This document shows positions 42,396 to 52,800 of a DNA stretch of 64,000 nucleotides, piece by piece (within the stretch, counting starts at the first letter, position 1; each line of letters begins with the position of its first letter). The notes beneath the pieces were generated by a model that was not told where the DNA came from, ran no database searches, and worked only from the letters and a program-made list of their open reading frames with translations. A program made the translations under genes and the position numbers. The DNA is from Kytococcus aerolatus (GTDB lineage Bacteria > Actinomycetota > Actinomycetes > Actinomycetales > Dermatophilaceae): the NCBI RefSeq assembly GCF_900187395.1, contig NZ_FYEZ01000004.1, positions 1-64,000 on the forward strand, written 5' to 3'.

Positions 42396-43718
42396 GTGAA
42401 GATCAACCGCATCGGTTCCCTGGTGGCTCTGACCGCCGCCTCCTCCCTGACCCTGGTTGCCTGCGGCGGTGACGCTGAGGAGACCGGGGAGTCGGCCACC
42501 TCCGCCGCCGAGTCCCCCGCCGAGGGTGAGGGCGAGGAGTCCCCCGCCGAGGGTGAGGGCGAGGAGTCCCCCGCCGAGGGTGAGGGCGAGGAGTCCCCCG
42601 CCGAGGGTGAGGGCGAGGAGTCCCCCGCCGAGGGTGAGGGCGAGGAGTCCCCCGCCGAGGGTGAGGGCGAGGAGTCCCCCGCCGAGGGTGAGGGCGAGGA
42701 GGGCGCCGCTGGCGGCTCCTACCCCGAGTACAAGCCGGCCGAGGGCCTCTCCGGCGACCTCAAGGGCGTCGGTTCCTCCGCCCAGGAGGCTGCCGTCAAG
42801 GCCTGGATCTCCGGTTACAACGAGCAGCAGTCCGGTGTGACCGTCAACTACTCGCCCGACGGCTCCGGTGCCGGTGTCGAGCAGTTCCTCGGTGGGGCCA
42901 CCCCGTGGGCCGGCTCCGACGTCGCCCTGGACGACGAGGAGATGGAGAAGGCCAAGAAGGTCTGCGGTGACGAGGGGGCCATGAACCTCCCGGCCTACAT
43001 CTCGCCGATCGCCATCGCCTACAACCTCGAGGGTGTCGACGAGCTGAAGCTCAAGCCGGAGACCATCGCCAAGATCTTCAACGGCGACATCGAGAAGTGG
43101 AACGACGAGGCCATCGCCGCCGACAACGAGGGTGTCGAGCTCCCGGACCAGGAGATCACCGTCGTCCACCGCTCGGACGAGTCCGGTACCACCGCCAACT
43201 TCCAGGACTACCTGGTGGACGCCGCCGGTGACGCCTGGCCGCACGAGTCCTCCAAGGAGTGGCCGGCCAGCGGTGAGGGTGCCAAGGGCACCTCCGGTGT
43301 GGTGAGCACCGTCCAGGGCACCCCGGGGACCATCGGCTACGCCGACGCCTCCGCGATCGGCCAGCTGAACACCGTCCACGTGGGCGTCGGCGAGGAGTTC
43401 GTCGAGTACTCCCCGGAGGCCGCCGCCAAGGTCGTCGACGGCTCCGAGCCGGTCGAGGGCCGCCCGGAGGGTGACCTCGCGCTGGAGCTCAACCGTGAGG
43501 CCGAGGGCGCCTACCCGGTCGTCCTGGTGGCCTACGAGGTCGTCTGCAAGCAGTACGACAAGGCCGAGGACGCGGACAATGTCAAGGACTTCCTGACCTA
43601 CGTCGCCTCCGAGGAGGCCCAGCAGAAGGCCGCCGACGAGGCCGGTTCCGCACCGATCTCCGCGGACACCGCCGCCAAGATCGCCAAGTCGGTCGAGAGC
43701 ATCTCGGCCAAGGGCTGA
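42396..43718 (+). CDS. pstS: Phosphate-binding lipoprotein PstS with an expanded repeat linker
   Basis: A 440-residue lipoprotein that captures phosphate outside the membrane for the Pst importer. The lipobox is LVAC with C23. Residues 40-102 are seven perfect copies of SPAEGEGEE, a long, very acidic, flexible tether. The binding domain follows, with GSSAQEAAVKAW, the phosphate-contacting SPDGSGAGVEQF and VHRSDESGTTANF segments, and WPASGEGAKGTSGV. Start GTG 42396 has GAAAGG upstream. Long tethers of this kind are not usual for PstS. Confidence 0.96.
   Translation: MKINRIGSLVALTAASSLTLVACGGDAEETGESATSAAESPAEGEGEESPAEGEGEESPAEGEGEESPAEGEGEESPAEGEGEESPAEGEGEESPAEGEGEEGAAGGSYPEYKPAEGLSGDLKGVGSSAQEAAVKAWISGYNEQQSGVTVNYSPDGSGAGVEQFLGGATPWAGSDVALDDEEMEKAKKVCGDEGAMNLPAYISPIAIAYNLEGVDELKLKPETIAKIFNGDIEKWNDEAIAADNEGVELPDQEITVVHRSDESGTTANFQDYLVDAAGDAWPHESSKEWPASGEGAKGTSGVVSTVQGTPGTIGYADASAIGQLNTVHVGVGEEFVEYSPEAAAKVVDGSEPVEGRPEGDLALELNREAEGAYPVVLVAYEVVCKQYDKAEDADNVKDFLTYVASEEAQQKAADEAGSAPISADTAAKIAKSVESISAKG
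42513..42701 (+). repeat. Minisatellite: seven exact 27-bp tandem copies in pstS
   Basis: Unit start positions are 42513, 42540, 42567, 42594, 42621, 42648 and 42675, each beginning TCCCCCGCCGAGGGTGAGGG and all identical. Being in frame (27 = 9 codons), copy-number change would lengthen or shorten the tether by 9 residues without breaking the gene. Complete identity means it arose or was homogenised recently. Confidence 0.97.
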
Positions 43719-43731
43719 CGCCCCACCACCT

Positions 43732-43770
43732 GACCGAGGGGGCCGCGCACGTGGTGCGGTCCCCTCGGTC
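43732..43770 (+). terminator. Hairpin between pstS and pstC
   Basis: A stem of about 17 bp (43732-43748 with 43754-43770; three G-T pairs, loop 5 nt) in the 96-bp pstS-pstC gap. It can end part of the transcripts or stabilise the pstS message, so that the binding protein is made in excess over the membrane parts. This is common in Pst operons. Confidence 0.6.
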
Positions 43771-43814
43771 GTGGTTCCCCCTCTATCCACCCTCCATCAA
43801 GGAGAACGAAAGAC

Positions 43815-44795
43815 ATGGCTGACGCACAGCCCCCCAGTGCTGACGGGGCGACCGTGCTCTCCGAGGGACCGGGTGAGCCCCGCGGGGCGGCTCCTGCCGC
43901 GCCCGTGAAGGGGGCCAGTACGGGACGCCTTGGGGACAAGATCTTCTCCGGACTCTCCGTGGGTTCGGGCATCGCGATCGCGGTGATCCTCGCTCTGGTC
44001 GCCCTGTTCCTCATCCGTGAGGCCTGGCCGATCTTCCAGGAGCCGGAGGCGGCCGGTTCCGATGGCTTCTGGCAGCTCGCGCTCCACCTCCTCGGGGGCA
44101 CGCTGCTCGCTTCGGCCTTCGCGATGCTCATCGCCGTGCCGGTCGCGGTCGGCATCGCCCTGTTCATCTCCCACTACGCCCCGCCGAAGATCGCGAAGTC
44201 GCTCGGTTTCGTCATCGACCTGCTGGCCGCCATCCCCTCGGTGATCTTCGGTCTGTGGGGATACATGACCTTCGCCCCGAAGCTCGTGCCGCTCTACGAG
44301 TGGCTCGAGGAGAACCTGGGCTTCATTCCGCTCTTCGAGGACGCCTCCACCACCGGGCGTGTGCTGCTGACGGCCTCGATCGTCCTGGCCATCATGATCC
44401 TGCCGATCATCACCTCGGTCGCCCGCGACGTCTTCCAGCAGGTTCCCCGGGGCCACGAGGAGGCCTCGCTGGCCCTCGGTGCCACGAAGTGGGAGATGAT
44501 CAAGCAGGCCGTGCTGCCCTTCGGCTGGCCCGGTGTCATCGGTGGCGCCATGCTCGGGTTGGGGCGTGCTCTCGGTGAGACCATGGCCGTCGCCATGATC
44601 CTCGCCCCGCGCGATGAGTTCCAGTGGAACGTCATCGGCTCGGGCAACTTCCCGATCCCCGCCTACATCGCCCTGAACTTCCCGGACGCCACCGGGTTGA
44701 AGGTGAGCACTCTCATCGCGCTGGGCCTCGTGCTCTTCGTGCTGACGCTCGTCGTCAACCTGTTCGCGCGCTGGATCGTCGAGCGGAGGAACTGA
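43815..44795 (+). CDS. pstC: Phosphate ABC transporter permease PstC
   Basis: A 326-residue permease with six helices. The cytosolic start of ~50 residues is polar and glycine/proline-rich. The EAA coupling loop is seen as EEASLALGATKWEMIKQAVLPFGWPGVIGG. AAIPSVIFGLWG between helices is a Pst signature. The Shine-Dalgarno AAGGAG lies 10 nt upstream. PstC pairs with PstA to form the channel for phosphate. Confidence 0.95.
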   Translation: MADAQPPSADGATVLSEGPGEPRGAAPAAPVKGASTGRLGDKIFSGLSVGSGIAIAVILALVALFLIREAWPIFQEPEAAGSDGFWQLALHLLGGTLLASAFAMLIAVPVAVGIALFISHYAPPKIAKSLGFVIDLLAAIPSVIFGLWGYMTFAPKLVPLYEWLEENLGFIPLFEDASTTGRVLLTASIVLAIMILPIITSVARDVFQQVPRGHEEASLALGATKWEMIKQAVLPFGWPGVIGGAMLGLGRALGETMAVAMILAPRDEFQWNVIGSGNFPIPAYIALNFPDATGLKVSTLIALGLVLFVLTLVVNLFARWIVERRN

Positions 44796-44796
44796 C

Positions 44797-45942
44797 ATGA
44801 GCACTTCCGTCAAGGACCGAGAGGTCGTCTCGCAGGGCGACCAGGGGCCCGAGATGCCCCAGCTGGACTACAACCAGATCAAGCCCGCGTCGAAGACGTT
44901 GTGGGCCCTGATCCTGCTCGGCAGCGCTGCCGTGGCAGCTGCCCTCATGGCCCTGATCGGTTGGAACGTCGCCCTGTGGGTCGTCGCCACGATGGTGATC
45001 TTCCTGGTCGCCGTCTACGTCGGCTACCGCGTCACCTCCGGCCACCGGCAGGGGCTCGACCAGGTGGTCCGAGCCCTCATCTACACGGCCTTCGCGCTGG
45101 CGGTCATCCCGCTGGTCTGGCTGCTGTGGACGGTGTTCAGCAACGCGATCCCGCCGTTGCTGGCCAACCCGAACATGCTCACCGAGGACATGTACGCGAT
45201 CTCCGGTGGGGTCGATGAGACGCGCGTCGAGGAGGGCGGCGGCCTGGTCGGCGGCATGAAGCACGCCCTCATCGGGACGGTGCTCATCACCCTGATCGCC
45301 TCGATCATCTCGATCCCGATCGGTGTGATGGCCGCCATCTACCTGGTGGAGTACGGCACCAACGGCTGGTTCAGCAGGACCCTGCGCTTCCTGGTGGACG
45401 TCATGACCGGTGTCCCCTCGATCGTCGCCGGTCTGTTCGCCTTCGCGCTGTTCTCGATGCTCTTCGGACCGGGCACCAAGATGGGTATCGCCGGCGCGGT
45501 CGCCCTGTGCGTGCTCATGATCCCGATCGTGGTCCGCAACTCCGAGGAGATGCTGCGCGTCGTCTCGCGGGACCTGCGCGAGTCGGCGCTGGCCCTCGGG
45601 GTGCCGAAGTGGCGCGTCATCACCAAGATCGTGCTGCCCACCGCGGCCGCCGGTCTGGCCTCGAGCGTCTTCCTCGGTGTCGCCCGAGTGATCGGTGAGA
45701 CGGCGCCGCTGCTGGTGGCGGCCGGCTACAACGCCGCGACCAACTGGAACCCCTTCGAGGGCCCGATGAACTCGCTCGCGTTCTTCGGATACCAGCTGTT
45801 CCAGTACCCGCTGAACCCCGGGTACCCTGACCCCAGTTACGAGCGGTCGTGGATCGCGGTGTTCTTGCTCGTGATGCTGGTGCTGATCCTGAACCTGATC
45901 GCCCGAGCGGTGGCAGCGGCCCTGGCTCCCAAGAAGAGCTGA
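44797..45942 (+). CDS. pstA: Phosphate ABC transporter permease PstA
   Basis: A 381-residue permease, longer than the usual ~290, because an N-terminal extension (residues ~1-85) with two extra hydrophobic helices precedes the core. The core has the typical MTGVPSIVAGLFAF and the EAA loop ESALALGVPKWRVITKIVLPTAAAGL. Start ATG follows the pstC stop by one base. PstA works with PstC. Confidence 0.95.
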   Translation: MSTSVKDREVVSQGDQGPEMPQLDYNQIKPASKTLWALILLGSAAVAAALMALIGWNVALWVVATMVIFLVAVYVGYRVTSGHRQGLDQVVRALIYTAFALAVIPLVWLLWTVFSNAIPPLLANPNMLTEDMYAISGGVDETRVEEGGGLVGGMKHALIGTVLITLIASIISIPIGVMAAIYLVEYGTNGWFSRTLRFLVDVMTGVPSIVAGLFAFALFSMLFGPGTKMGIAGAVALCVLMIPIVVRNSEEMLRVVSRDLRESALALGVPKWRVITKIVLPTAAAGLASSVFLGVARVIGETAPLLVAAGYNAATNWNPFEGPMNSLAFFGYQLFQYPLNPGYPDPSYERSWIAVFLLVMLVLILNLIARAVAAALAPKKS

Positions 45943-45957
45943 CCCCGAGGAGAGACT

Positions 45958-46737
45958 TTGTCCAAGCGAATCGAACTCAAGGACCTGAACATCTTCTACG
46001 GCGACTTCCGTGCCGTGGAGGATGTCAACATGGTCATCGAGCCACGCACGGTGACGGCCTTCATCGGCTCCTCCGGTTGTGGCAAGTCCACCGTGCTGCG
46101 GACGCTGAACCGCATGCACGAGGTCATCCCCGGCGCACGCGTCGAGGGCAACGTCTACATGGACGACCAGCCGCTCTACGGCAAGAACATCGACCCGGTC
46201 GAGGTCCGCCGTCAGGTCGGCATGGTCTTCCAGAAGCCGAACCCCTTCCCGACCATGTCGATCCGTGAGAACGTGCTGGCCGGCGTCACGCTGAACGCCA
46301 AGCGCCTCTCGAAGTCGGACGCCGACAACCTGGTCGAGGCCTCCCTGCGCGGTGCCAACCTCTGGAACGAGGTCAAGGACCGTCTGGACAAGCCGGGCGC
46401 CGGCCTCTCCGGTGGTCAGCAGCAGCGTCTGTGCATCGCCCGTGCGGTCGCCGTCCAGCCGGACGTGCTCCTCATGGACGAGCCCTGCTCGGCGCTCGAC
46501 CCGATCTCGACCCTGGCCGTGGAGGACCTCATCCACGAGCTCAAGGAGCAGTACACGGTCGTCATCGTGACGCACAACATGCAGCAGGCGACGCGCGTCT
46601 CCGACCGCACCGCCTTCTTCAACATCGAGGGCACCGGCAAGCCGGGCAAGCTCATCGAGTACGGCGACACGAAGCAGATCTTCGAGAACCCGACGCACCA
46701 GGAGACCGAGGACTACGTGTCCGGCCGCTTCGGCTGA
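45958..46737 (+). CDS. pstB: Phosphate ABC transporter ATP-binding protein PstB
   Basis: A 259-residue ATPase with Walker [10 protein letters not shown] (37-45), signature LSGGQQQR, Walker [14 protein letters not shown] and the switch His in VTHNMQQA. It starts with TTG, preceded by GAGGAGAG. No phoU follows, which is unusual but common where phoU lies elsewhere. It energises PstCA. Confidence 0.97.
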   Translation: MSKRIELKDLNIFYGDFRAVEDVNMVIEPRTVTAFIGSSGCGKSTVLRTLNRMHEVIPGARVEGNVYMDDQPLYGKNIDPVEVRRQVGMVFQKPNPFPTMSIRENVLAGVTLNAKRLSKSDADNLVEASLRGANLWNEVKDRLDKPGAGLSGGQQQRLCIARAVAVQPDVLLMDEPCSALDPISTLAVEDLIHELKEQYTVVIVTHNMQQATRVSDRTAFFNIEGTGKPGKLIEYGDTKQIFENPTHQETEDYVSGRFG

Positions 46738-46755
46738 TCGACACTCCCCCGGGTC

Positions 46756-46798
46756 CACGAGGAGGCCCCCACCGCATCGCGGTGGGGGCCTCCTCGTG
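46756..46798. terminator. Shared terminator between pstB and pspA
   Basis: A perfect 20-bp stem (46756-46775 with 46779-46798) with a 3-nt loop ATC, between convergent genes. Confidence 0.9.
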
Positions 46799-46822
46799 CG
46801 TTGGGGCAGGTGCCCCGCAGGA

Positions 46823-47542
46823 TCAGGCCTGCTTGTTCTTCAGAGTGGCCAGACGGGCCTCGACCTCGGTGGACTTGGAGGAGTCCTCGAGCTGCTCGAA
46901 CTGTCCCTCCAGGGTGGCCGCCTGGGCCTCCTGGCGGCCCTGGGCGAGGGCCTCCTGACGACGGACCTTCTCCTCGAAGCGGCCGAGCTCGGAGGACGGG
47001 TCGAGGATGGAGATGGACCCCATGGCGTCGCTGACCTGGGCCTGGGCGTCGGCCGTCTTGGCGCGGGCCACCAGGGTGTCGCGGCGGGACTTCAGGTCGT
47101 CCAGCTTGGAGCGCATCTCCACCAGGCCCTGCTTGAGGGTCTCGACGGTCTGGCGCTGCTGGGTGACCATCGGCTCGGCCTGCTGGGCGTCGCTCTCGGC
47201 GCCGATCTGCTTCTCCAGGGCGGCCTTGGCGAGGTTGTCGAACTTGTCGGCCTCGGCGGCCTGGCCGGCGGCGCGCAGGCGGTCGGCCTCGGTGGAGGCG
47301 GCGGCGGCCTTCTGGCCCCAGTCCTCGGCGACCTTCTTGTCCTGCTCGTAGTCCTCCTCGGCCATGCGCAGGCTGGCGATGGTCTGGGCCACGGCCTCCT
47401 CGGCGTCGGCGATGGCGTTGGTGTAGTCGCGCACCATCTGGTCGAGCATCTTCTCCGGGTCCTCGGCGCGGTCGAGGATGGCGTTGATGTTGGCGCGTGC
47501 CAGCGTAGTCATGCGGCCGATGATCGTCTGCTTCTGGACCAT
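46823..47542 (-). CDS. pspA: PspA/IM30 family membrane-stress protein
   Basis: A 239-residue, almost wholly helical protein with long coiled coils, as in PspA/Vipp1. It has the usual MTTLARANINAILDRAEDPEKML-type amphipathic start (from residue ~10). The start ATG at 47542 is chosen over a longer frame whose 25 extra residues are not conserved in kind and because AGGA lies just upstream. It should bind stressed membranes from inside. It follows a TPM-domain protein gene in the same direction, with a 137-bp gap. Confidence 0.9.
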   Translation of the reverse strand: MVQKQTIIGRMTTLARANINAILDRAEDPEKMLDQMVRDYTNAIADAEEAVAQTIASLRMAEEDYEQDKKVAEDWGQKAAAASTEADRLRAAGQAAEADKFDNLAKAALEKQIGAESDAQQAEPMVTQQRQTVETLKQGLVEMRSKLDDLKSRRDTLVARAKTADAQAQVSDAMGSISILDPSSELGRFEEKVRRQEALAQGRQEAQAATLEGQFEQLEDSSKSTEVEARLATLKNKQA

Positions 47543-47679
47543 GGTGTCCTGCCCTTCTGCCGCGGGTGCGGCGGTGGATTCCCTTGCAGTCTGCCGGGGT
47601 GACGGGCGTTTCGCCAACCGGGACCGAGCGGCCCCACAGGGGGGGGTCCGGCGCCTGCTCGGCAGGGGGTGCAGCCGGC

Positions 47680-49755
47680 TCAGAAGCGTCCGCCGCCGCT
47701 GAAGCCACCGCCCCCCAGGCCCCCGCCGAAGCCGCCTCCGCCGAAGCCTCCGCCGCCGCCTCCGCCGAAGCCGCCGGAGAGGATGCCGCCGAGGATCAGC
47801 GATCCCATGTCGATCCCGCCCACCTGGCGGCCGCCGTAGCCGCCGCCGGGCCCGAAGGGACCCTGGGTCATGTCGTTCTCGGCCTCGCGGCGGGCGGACT
47901 CGATGAGCGGCTCAGCCTGGTCGAGCAGGGCTGCGGCACCTGCCGGGTCCTCGCCCAGACGATGCTGGGCCTCGTCGAGGAGGCGGCCGGCCTCGGAGAT
48001 CTCGGTGCGGGCACGCCCTCCCACCGAGCCGCGACGGGTGCGGATGAACTCGTCGACGCTGGCGTGGGCGGCGCGGAGTCGGGCCAGGCGCTGGCTCACG
48101 GTGCCGGTGACCTTCTGCCGGTGCTCGTCGGCGCTGCGGGCCGGCTCCAGGGCGGCGTCGATGGCGGCCTCCGCGGCCTCCAGCTCCGCCAGGGCGGCCA
48201 GCGGGTCCCCGCCGTTGCGGCTCGCCTCACCCTGGGCGATGGCCTGCTCGGCGCGGGCCACCAGGGGCTGCAGGGCTCCGTCGGAGGGGGCCAGCCGGTG
48301 CGCGTCGGCGATGTCCGCGGAGATCGAGCCGATGGCCCGGGCCAGCTCCTGGGAGGCGTTCTCCAGAGTGGCCCGGGCGTCGTCCACCTGGTCGAGCAGG
48401 TCGCTGGCCTGGCCGAGCGCGTCCTCCCCGGTGCGGGCGGCGGTCACGGCGGTGCGCTTGTCCTGCTTCTCCAGCGCAGCCTGGCCGTTGAGGCCGCTCT
48501 GCCGTGCCGAGGTGATCAGCCGCTCGGCCTGCTCGATGTTGCCGCTGACCGTGGCCAGGGCGGTCGGGGCGAAGGACACCTCGAGCGCGCGGAGCTGCTC
48601 GCGGGCACCGGGGAGGCGGGCCTCCACCTCGCCCGCACGCTGGTCGATCCCGGCGAGCACCTCGGGGGCCCGGGACTCCAGGTCCCGCAGGCGGTCGAAC
48701 TTCTCGCTCTGCGCGTCGAGGATGTCCAGCGCCTCCTGCGCCAGGGCGTTGATGCGGGTGAGGGAGGCCCGGACGCCCCCCTCGTCGGCCCGGCCGCCGC
48801 GCACCGCGTCGTCCAGCTGCTGCTTGAGGGAGAAGGCCTCCGAGGCCCGGCCCCGGGCCTCCTTCACGGCCTGCTCGAACTCGCCCGTGGCCTGGGCGCC
48901 GAACTGGGCGCGAGAGTAGCGGACCTCCTCGTCGGAGGAACGCACCGCGTCGTCCACGCGCACGAGCAGCTCGGAGGCCTGGTTCTGCAGGTCGGCGGTG
49001 GGGACCGGGGCCCCACCGGGGGCCGGTGCCGGCGAGCCCGTCGCCCGGGCCGGGCGACGGCCCAGCCCGCGCAGCATGGCCAGCGCACCGCCGAGCACGG
49101 GCAGACCGAGGAGCCACAGCATCCAGCTGCCGCCGCCCAGACCGCTCGACCCGTTGGACCCGCCCGCCCCCGAGGAGCCCGCGCCCTCCCCGGCGCGCCC
49201 CTCGGCGACGTCGGTGATGCCCTCCACGGTGCCGGAGACCGCGCCGTCCCAGTCCTCCTGGGCCAGGGCGGGCTCGATGTACTCGCGACGCAGGGTGGCG
49301 CCGTCGGCCTGGGAGAGGGTGCCGGTGCCGCCGTAGGTCGTGTAGGACCGGTCCTCCACGGCGACGGCCAGGAGCACGTCGTCGGAGCCCATCCCGGAGG
49401 CGTCGAAGGTGTCGCGGCCCCACTGGTCGGAGGAGCCGTCGAAGCTGTCCACGAAGACCGCGAAGACCTGGACGCCGTGCTCCTGCTGCAGGCGGTCGAT
49501 CTCCTCCTGGAGGCCCTCGGGGTCCTCCAGGACGCCGGCCTCGTCGGTGATCTCGTCACGCAGGTTCATCGGCTCCGCCGCCGGGAGCGCCCCCAGGGCG
49601 CCCGTCGCCCGGGCGGGTGCGGAACCGGTCGGTCCGTGCGCCGCGGTCGACGGGCTCGCACCTCCCAGGAGCGCGGCGCCGCACGCCACGAGGACGGCGG
49701 AGGTACGCAGAGGGGTGGAGAGGAGGTGGGGACGGAGCTGCTCGGAAGTGACCAC
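47680..49755 (-). CDS. TPM-domain exported protein with coiled coil and Gly-rich tail
   Basis: A 691-residue protein. A signal peptide (about 1-36, ending ASPSTAA) precedes a TPM domain (about 60-195) with LRDEITDEAGVL, VQVFAVFVDSFDG and DDVLLAVAVEDR. One transmembrane helix (about 215-235) follows, then ~350 residues of helix-rich coiled coil inside the cell, and a C-terminal tail of repeated GGFGGGG-like glycine runs. This design recurs beside pspA in actinobacteria. A role in membrane-stress sensing or scaffolding is inferred. The start is GTG at 49755. Confidence 0.8.
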   Translation of the reverse strand: MVTSEQLRPHLLSTPLRTSAVLVACGAALLGGASPSTAAHGPTGSAPARATGALGALPAAEPMNLRDEITDEAGVLEDPEGLQEEIDRLQQEHGVQVFAVFVDSFDGSSDQWGRDTFDASGMGSDDVLLAVAVEDRSYTTYGGTGTLSQADGATLRREYIEPALAQEDWDGAVSGTVEGITDVAEGRAGEGAGSSGAGGSNGSSGLGGGSWMLWLLGLPVLGGALAMLRGLGRRPARATGSPAPAPGGAPVPTADLQNQASELLVRVDDAVRSSDEEVRYSRAQFGAQATGEFEQAVKEARGRASEAFSLKQQLDDAVRGGRADEGGVRASLTRINALAQEALDILDAQSEKFDRLRDLESRAPEVLAGIDQRAGEVEARLPGAREQLRALEVSFAPTALATVSGNIEQAERLITSARQSGLNGQAALEKQDKRTAVTAARTGEDALGQASDLLDQVDDARATLENASQELARAIGSISADIADAHRLAPSDGALQPLVARAEQAIAQGEASRNGGDPLAALAELEAAEAAIDAALEPARSADEHRQKVTGTVSQRLARLRAAHASVDEFIRTRRGSVGGRARTEISEAGRLLDEAQHRLGEDPAGAAALLDQAEPLIESARREAENDMTQGPFGPGGGYGGRQVGGIDMGSLILGGILSGGFGGGGGGGFGGGGFGGGLGGGGFSGGGRF

Positions 49756-49824
49756 GGGCCGATCCTCACCGGTTCCTCGGACGGACGCAACACAGTGTCC
49801 GTGGTGGGTGTCGGCGGCGAGCCC

Positions 49825-49830
49825 TACCCT
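49825..49830 (+). promoter_or_regulatory. -10 box of mfd (leaderless start)
   Basis: TACCCT lies 6 nt before the GTG at 49837. Confidence 0.5.
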
Positions 49831-49836
49831 TGGCGG

Positions 49837-52800
49837 GTGCCCCGAGACGCCTCCACCCAGCCCGAGACCACCCCCGCGCCGGCCGAGGAGACCCCGCCGC
49901 CGCTGGCGCCCCTGCTCGACACCGTGCTCACCGATCCCCGGATCGCACGGGTGCTGGAGATCCACGAGCGGGGGGACGTGGACGTCGACCTGACCGCCGT
50001 GCCCGGCGTGCGGCCGTGGGTCGCGGCCGCCCTGAGCACCCGGACGGCTCCCACCGGCGGGGTGGTCGCGCTGGTGACCGCGACCGGCCGGGAGGCCGAC
50101 GACTTGGCGGCCAGTCTGCGCTCGGTGCTGCCCCCGGCCTCGGTGGTCTCTTTCCCCAGCTGGGAGACCCTGCCCCACGAGCGGCTCAGCCCCCGCAGCG
50201 ACACGGTCGGCCAGCGTCTGGCCGTGCTGCGCCGGCTGGCGCACCCCGACCAGACCGACCACGCCGGCCCGGTCCGGGTGCTCATCGCCTCCGTGCGCTC
50301 CCTGCTGCAACCGCTGCCCGCCGGGCTGGGGGAGCTCGAACCGGTGACCGTGCAGGCCGGGGACGAGGTCGAGCTGGAGTCGGTGGCCGAGGCCCTGGTG
50401 GCCGCTGCCTACACGCGGACCGACCTCGTGGAGAAGCGCGGTCAGTTCGCGGTGCGCGGCGGCATCCTCGACGTCTTCCCGCCCACCGAGGAGCACCCGC
50501 TGCGGCTGGAGTTCTGGGGCGACGAGGTGGAGGAGATCCGGTGGTTCCGGGTGGCCGACCAGCGCTCCCTGGAGGTGGCCGAGGGCGGGCTGTGGGCCCC
50601 GCCCTGCCGCGAGCTGCTCCTCACCGACGCCGTCCGGGAGCGGGCCGCCGGCCTGGTGGAGGAGCTCCCCGGGGTGGCCGACATGCTCGAGTCCATCGCC
50701 GCGGGCGTGGCCGTGGAGGGCATGGAGTCGCTCACCCCGGTGCTCGTGGACCGGATGGTCAGCCTGGTCGACCTCCTGCCGGAGGGCTCCCGCCTCCTGC
50801 TCAGCGACCCGGAGCGTCTGCGGACGCGGGCCGCCGACCTCGTGAACACCTCGCAGGAGTTCCTCACCGCCGGCTGGGCCTCGGCGGCCGCCGGGGGCGA
50901 CGTCCCGGTCGACCTCGCGCAGGCGCTGGGGGAGGGCGCCTACCGGGAGCTCTCCGAGCTGCGCCAGCAGGCGCTGGAGTCCGGGGTCGGCTGGTGGGCC
51001 CTCTCGCCCTTCGCCCCCGACCTGGACACCCTCGAGGACGACTCCACCCACCTCGCCCTGGACGCGCGGGAGGTGCCGCCCTACCGCGGGGAGCCGGAGA
51101 AGGCCGTGCAGGACGTCCGGGCCGCCCTCGCCGCCGGACAGCGGGTGGTGCTCCTCACCGAGGGGCCGGGCCTGGCCAAGCGCCTCGTGGAGCTGCTGGG
51201 GGAGGACGAGGTCCCGGCCCGGCTTGTGCCCGCCACCGGGGCCGAGGCCCCCTCCGCCCCGGTGGCCGAGGTGTGCACCGCCCCCTGGGGGCCGGGCGTG
51301 GTCCTCCCCTCGCTGGGGACCGGCCTCACCCTGGTCTCCGAGCAGGACCTCACCGGGCAGGCCGTCAAGGGGTCCACCAAGGACATGCGGCGGATGCCCT
51401 CCCGGCGCCGCAAGATGGTCGATCCGCTGCAGCTCAACCCGGGCGACTTCATCGTCCACGAGCAGCACGGGGTGGGGCGCTTCGTGGAGATGGTGCAGCG
51501 CACCGTCGGCGGGGCCACCCGGGAGTACCTGGTGGTGGAGTACGCCTCCTCCAAGCGCGGCCAGCCGGGGGACCGGCTCTTCGTGCCGACCGACCAGCTC
51601 GACCAGATCACCCGCTACGTCGGGGGCGAGGCGCCCAGCCTGAACCGCCTCGGCGGGGCGGACTGGACGAAGACCAAGAACCGGGCCCGCAAGCACGTCA
51701 AGCAGATCGCGAACGAGCTCATCCAGCTCTACTCGGCCCGCATGGCCACCCAGGGGCACGCCTTCGGGGGCGACACCCCCTGGCAGCGGGAGCTCGAGGA
51801 CGCCTTCGCCCACGTCGAGACCTCCGACCAGCTCTCCAGCATCGACGAGGTGAAGGCCGACATGGAGAAGCCGGTGCCCATGGACCGGCTGATCTGTGGC
51901 GACGTGGGCTACGGGAAGACCGAGATCGCGGTGCGGGCCGCCTTCAAGGCCGTCCAGGACGGCAAGCAGGTGGCGGTGCTCGTGCCGACCACCCTGCTGG
52001 TCAAGCAGCACACGCAGACCTTCGCCGAGCGCTACCAGCAGTTCCCGGTCACCGTGAAGGACCTGTCCCGGTTCACCAGCGAGGCGGACGCCGAGGAGAC
52101 CCTCGCCGGGCTGCAGTCCGGCGACGTGGACGTTGTCATCGGCACCCACCGCCTGCTCTCCTCCTCGGTCCGCTTCAAGGACCTCGGCCTGGTGATCATC
52201 GACGAGGAGCAGCGCTTCGGGGTGGAGCACAAGGAGCAGCTCAAGACCCTCCGCACCGCCGTGGACGTGCTGGCGATGTCCGCCACCCCGATCCCGCGCA
52301 CCCTGGAGATGGCGGTGACGGGCATCCGGGAGATGTCCACGCTGGCCACCCCGCCGGAGGAGCGGCACCCGGTCCTGACCTACGTGGGGGCCTACGAGGA
52401 GAAGCAGATCGCCGCCGCCATCCGTCGCGAGCTGCTCCGGGACGGGCAGGTCTTCTTCGTCCACAACAAGGTCGCGAGCATCGACAAGCTGGCCTCCCGG
52501 CTGCGGGAGCTGGTGCCCGAGGCCCGGGTGGAGGTGGCCCACGGCCAGATGGGCGAGCAGCGCCTGGAGCGGGTCGTCACGGACTTCTGGGAGCGGCAGT
52601 TCGACGTGCTCGTCTCCACGACGATCGTGGAGACCGGTCTGGACATCCCCAACGCCAACACCCTCATCGTCGACCGGGCGGACACCTTCGGCCTCTCCCA
52701 GCTGCACCAGCTCCGGGGCCGTGTCGGGCGAGGGCGGGAGCGGGCCTACGCCTACTTCCTCTACCCGCCGGAGAAGCCGCTCACCGAGACCGCCCACGAC

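Noticed and set aside
42309-43790. Reverse-strand protein with L-A-L-T-L-G-G-G repeats
   Set aside because: This is the antisense translation of the pstS 27-bp repeats.
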